DNA from: Margaritifera margaritifera | Taxonomy: Eukaryota > Mollusca > Bivalvia > Unionida > Margaritiferidae | Assembly: GCA_029931535.1 (NCBI GenBank) | Contig: JAQPZY010001610.1 | Location: 3,819,501 to 3,883,500 of the forward strand | DNA: 64,000 bases | Direction: 5' to 3' | Shown: one piece after another, positions 59,500 to 64,000 of the stretch | Position numbering within the stretch: position 1 is the stretch's first letter | Layout: the number at the start of each line of letters is the position of its first letter | The notes under the pieces: model-generated | Seen by the model: the letters and a program-made list of their open reading frames with translations, nothing else | What the model was told of the DNA's origin: nothing | The model's database searches: none | Position numbers and translations under genes: made by a program

Positions 59500-62400
59500 A
59501 CAGTGATGTGTCTTATTCCACAATAATCTAAAGTTTGATGTGTCTTATTCCACAATAATCTAAAGTTTGATATGTCTTATTCCACAATAATCTAAAGACT
59601 GATGTGTCTTATTCCATAATAATCTAAAGTTTGATGTGTCTTATTCCACAATAATCTAAAGTTTGATGTGTCTTATTCCACAATAATCTAAAGTTTGATG
59701 TGTCTTATTCCACAATAATCTAAAGTTTGATATGTCTTATTCCATAATAATCTAAAGTTTGATATGTCTTATTCCACAATAATCTAAAGTTTGATATGTC
59801 TTATTCCACAATAATCTAAAGTTTGATATGTCTTATTCCATAATAATCTAAAGTTTGATATGTCTTATTCCACAATAATCTAAAGTTTGATATGTCTTAT
59901 TCCACAATAATCTAAAGTTTGATATGTCTTATTCCACAATAATCTAAAGTTTGATATGTCTTATTCCACAATAATCTAAAGTTTGATATGTCTTATTCCA
60001 CAATAATCTAAAGTTTGATATGTCTTATTCCACAATAATCTAAAGTTTGATGTGCTTTATTCCATAATAATCTAAAGTTTGATATGTTTTATTCCACAAT
60101 AATTTAAAGTTTGATATGTCTTATTCCATAATAATCTAAAGTTTGATATGTCTTATTCCACAATAATCTAAAGTTTGATATGTCTTATTCCACAATAATC
60201 TAAAGTTTGACGTGTCTTATTCCATAATAATTTAAAGTTTGATGTGTCTTATTCCATAATAATCTAAAGTTTGATGTGTCTTATTCCACAATAATCTAAA
60301 GTTTGATGTGCCTTATTCCACAATAATCTAAAGTTTGATATGTCTTATTCCACAATAATCTAAAGTTTGATATGTCTTATTCCACAATAATCTAAAGTTT
60401 GATATTTCTTATTCCACAATAATCTAAAGTTTGATATGTCTTATTCCATAATAATCTAAAGTTTGATGTGCCTTATTCCACAATAATCTAACGTTTGATG
60501 TGTCTTATCCCATAATAATCTAAAGTTTAATGTGCCTTATTCCATAATAATCTAAAGATTGATATGTCTTATTCCACAATAATCTAAAGATGGATATGTC
60601 TTATTCCATAATAATCTTAAGTTTGATGTGCCTTATTCTACAATAATCTAATGTTTGATATGTCTTATTCCATAATAATCTAAAGTTTGATGTGTCTTAT
60701 TCCATAATAATCTAAAGATTGATATGTCTTATTCCATAATAATCTAAAGTTTGATATGTCTTATTCCATAATAATCTAAAGTTTGATGTGCCTTATTCCA
60801 TAATAATCTAAAGTTTGATGTGTCTTATTCCATAATAATCTAAAGTTTGATGTGTCTTATTCCACAATAATCTGATGTTTGATGTGCCTTATTCCATAAT
60901 AATCTAAAGTTTGATATGTCTTATTCCATAATAATCTAAAGTTTAATGTGTCTTATTCCATAATAATCTAAAGTTAGATGTGTCTTTTTCCATAATAATC
61001 TAAAGTTTGATGTGCCTTATTCCATAATAATCTAAAGTTTTATGTGTCTTATTCCATAATAATCTAAAGTTTGATGTGTCTTATTCAACAATAGTCTAAA
61101 GTTTGATGTGCCTTATTCCACAATAATCTAAAGTTTGATATGTCTTATTCCACAATAATCTAAAGTTTGATATGTCTTATTCCACAATAATCTAAAGTTT
61201 GATATTTCTTATTCCACAATAATCTAAAGTTTGATATGTCTTATTCCATAATAATCTAAAGTTTGATGTGCCTTATTCCACAATAATCTAAAGTTTGATA
61301 TGTCTTATTCCATAATAATCTAAAGTTTGATGTGCCTTATTCCATAATAATCTAAATTTTGATGTGCCTTATTCCATAATAATCTAAAGATTGATATGTC
61401 TTATTCCACAATAATCTAAAGTTTGATGTGTCTTATTCCATAATAATCTAAAGCTTGATGTGCCTTATTCCATAATAATCTAAATATTGATATGTCTTAT
61501 TCCACAATAATCTAAAGTTTGATATGTCTTATTCCATAATAATCTTAAGTTTGATGTGCCTTATTCTACAATAATCTAACGTTTGATATGTCTTATTCCA
61601 TAATAATCTAAAGTTTGATGTGTCTTATTCCATAATAATCTAAAGATTGATATGTCTTATTCCATAATAATCTAAAGTTTGATGTGTCTTATTCCATAAT
61701 AATCTAAAGTTTGATGTGCCTTATTCCATAATAATCTAAAGTTTGATGTGTCTTATTCCATAATAATCTAAAGTTTGATGTGTCTTATTCCACAATAACC
61801 TAAAGTTTGATGTGCCTTATTCCATAATAATCTAAAGTTTGATGTGCCTTATTCCATAATAATCTAAAGTTTGATGTGCCTTATTGCATAATAATCTAAA
61901 GTTTGATGTGTCTTATTCCACAATAATCTAAAGTTAGATGTGTCTTATTCCATAATAATCTAAAGTTTGATGTGCCTTATTCCATAATAATCTAAAGTTT
62001 GATTTGTCTTATTCCACAATAATCTAAAGTTTGATGTGTCTTTTTCCATAATAATCTAAAGTTTGATGTGCCTTATTCCACAATAATCTAAAGTTTGATG
62101 TGTCTTATTCCACAATAATCTAAAGTTTGATGTGTCTTTTTCCATAATAATCTAAAGTTTGATGTGCCTTATTCCATAATAATCTAAAGTTTGATGTGTC
62201 TTATTCCACAATAATCTAAAGATTGATGTGTCTTTTTCCAAAATAATCTAAAGTTTGATGTGCCTTATTCCACAATAATCTAAAGTTTGATGTGCCTTAT
62301 TCCATAATAATCTAAAATTTGATGTGCCTTATTCCATAATAATCTAAAGATTGATATGTCTTATTCCATAATAATCTAAAGTTTGATGTGCCTTATTCCA

Positions 62401-63668
62401 TAATAATCCTAAGTTTGATGTGTCTTATTCCACAATAATCTAAAGTTAGATCTGTCTTATTCCATAATAATCTAAAGTTTGATGTGTAAAGTTTGATGTG
62501 CCTTATTCCATAATAATCTAAAGTTTGATGTGCCTTATTCCATAATAATCTAAAGTTTGATGTGTCTTATTCCATAATAATCTAAAGTTAGATCTGTCTT
62601 TTTCCACAATAATCTAAAGTTTGATGTGCCTTATTCCACAATAATCTAAAGTTTGATGTGCCTTATTCCATAATAATCTAAAGTTTGATGTGTCTTATTC
62701 CATAATAATCTAAAGTTTGATGTGCCTTGTTCCATAATAATCTAAAGTTTGATATGTCTTATTCCATAATAATCGAAAGTTTGATGTGCCTTATTCCATA
62801 ATAATCTAAAGTTTGATGTGTCTTATTCCATAATAATCTAAAGTTTGATATGTCTTATTCCATAATAATCGAAAGTTTGATGTGCCTTATTCCATAATAA
62901 TCTAAAGTTTGATGTGCCTTATTCCATAATAATCTAAAGTTTGATATGTCCTATTCCATAATAATCTAAAGTTTGATGTGCCTTATTCCACAAAAATAAA
63001 TTTTGATGTGCCTTATTCCACAATAATCTAAAGTTTGATATGTCTTATTCCACAATAATCTAAAGTTTAATGTGTCTTATTCCACAATAATCTAAAGTTT
63101 GATGTGTCTTATTCCACAATAATCTAAAGTTTGATGTGTCTTATTCCACAATAATCTAAAGTTTGATGTGTCTTATTCCACAATAATCTAAAGTTTGATG
63201 AGTCTTATTCTACAATAATCTAAAGTTTGATGTGTCTTATTCCACACTAATCTAAAGTTTGATGTGTCTTATTCCACACTAATCTAAAGTTTGATGTGTC
63301 TTATTCCATAATAATCTAAAGTTTGATATGTCTTATTCCATAATAATCTAAAGTTTGATATGTCTTATTCCACAATAATCTAAAGTTTGATGTGCCTTAT
63401 TCCACAATAATCTAAAGTTTGATGTGCCTTATTCCACAATAATCTAAAGTTTGATGTGCCTTATTCCACAATAATCTTAAGTTTGATGTTCCTTATTCCA
63501 CAATAATCTTAAGTTTGATGTACCTTATTCCACAATAATCTAAAGTTTGATGTGTCTTATTCCACAATAATCTAAAGTTTGATGTGCCTTATTCCACAAT
63601 AATCTAAAGTTTGATGTGCCTTATTCCATAATAATCTAAAGTTTCATGTGCCTTATTCCACAATAATA
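59500..63668. repeat. 32-bp satellite array, about 130 copies
   Basis: The unit is GTTTGAT(G/A)TG(T/C)CTTATTCC followed by A(C/T)AATAATCTAAA, period 32 (CAATAATCT at 59521, 59553 and onward). Three diallelic positions account for most variation. The left quarter is dominated by CACAATAATC with GATATG, the middle by CATAATAATC mixed with GCCTTATT, and the right end returns to CACAATAATC. Rare indels occur near 62490 and 62990. It lies inside an intron of the CAP gene. Confidence 0.97.
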
Positions 63669-64000
63669 GCTTCGAACGATAGGACAAAAGCGAATCTTAA
63701 ATGTTAGATAAGATATTCTTGTACAAATTATTGGGGCTGATTTTTTGAATGCATATTAAGATGAATAACCACATGATCTTTCGCTTTGATGTATTGTCAA
63801 CAGGAATTGATGAAAAGGCCAATGATATTTAAGTACTGTAGAAAAATAGCTCACCAAGGTCAAGATAGAAAATAGTCCAGTGTAAGGAATAAGTGGATTG
63901 ATCAAGAAAACACATTGAAGAGGGAAGGGATCAAATGATACTTTGAGTGACTTTGGATGGGAATCAAAATGATGTGGACACCGTGTTATCTTGGAGCTTC
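63669..64000. other. Single-copy flank at the right edge
   Basis: No CAP-domain exon or other coding sequence recognised; presumably more of the same intron. Confidence 0.5.

Overview
The window is eukaryotic nuclear DNA. It is AT-rich, has GT-AG introns and very few genes, and is heavily loaded with tandem repeats and degraded transposons. The best fit is a lophotrochozoan, most likely a bivalve mollusc. This rests on a multi-CAP GAPR-1-type gene, a Ty3/Gypsy element of the Gmr1-like type, a degenerate integrase-core (PF24764-like) gene, a tRNA-derived SINE and a diverged repeat ending in a decayed hairpin of a kind I associate with molluscan genomes. The species cannot be named from the sequence.

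One gene is clear. On the minus strand, from 59262 down to 47482, six exons with consistent splice phases encode the C-terminal 352 residues of a protein with at least two CAP/GAPR-1 domains joined by a Ser/Gly/Thr-rich linker. The 5' exons lie beyond the right edge of the window. Its most 5' intron in view carries a roughly 4.2-kb array of a 32-bp satellite (59500-63668). Other introns carry (ACAT)n, (CT)n, (TA)n, a 30-bp minisatellite and a transposon-like inverted-repeat unit.

From 1 to 47 kb I see no confidently functional protein gene. This stretch holds arrays with periods of 41 bp (three unrelated arrays), 45, 81, 40, 53 (two), 55, 42-44, 72, about 52, 61, 49/52, 26 and 44 bp, and many microsatellites. 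By my own rough tally about a fifth of the window is tandem repeat. Also present are a dead integrase-core gene on the minus strand (29676-30830), a 5.5-kb LTR retrotransposon on the minus strand (33316-38842) and several foldback or MITE-like units (14508-14673, 29182-29385, 39400-39840, 44242-44339, 54705-55860).

The retrotransposon has order LTR, primer-binding site for tRNA-Pro, gag, protease, integrase, reverse transcriptase, polypurine tract, LTR. Integrase therefore precedes reverse transcriptase, as in Gmr1-like elements and unlike ordinary Gypsy elements. It is dead: frames are broken, microsatellites have grown inside gag and integrase, and a deletion has fused the reverse transcriptase to the last residues of RNase H.

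A few weaker coding or regulatory candidates are listed at low confidence: a possible mitochondrial-presequence first exon (4758-4891), a possible terminal exon (9153-9362, minus), a TATA-type promoter (13700-13860) and a small secreted-peptide reading frame (54310-54510, minus). No CRISPR array, bacterial operon, rRNA or intact tRNA gene was seen, and no clearly new biological system was found.
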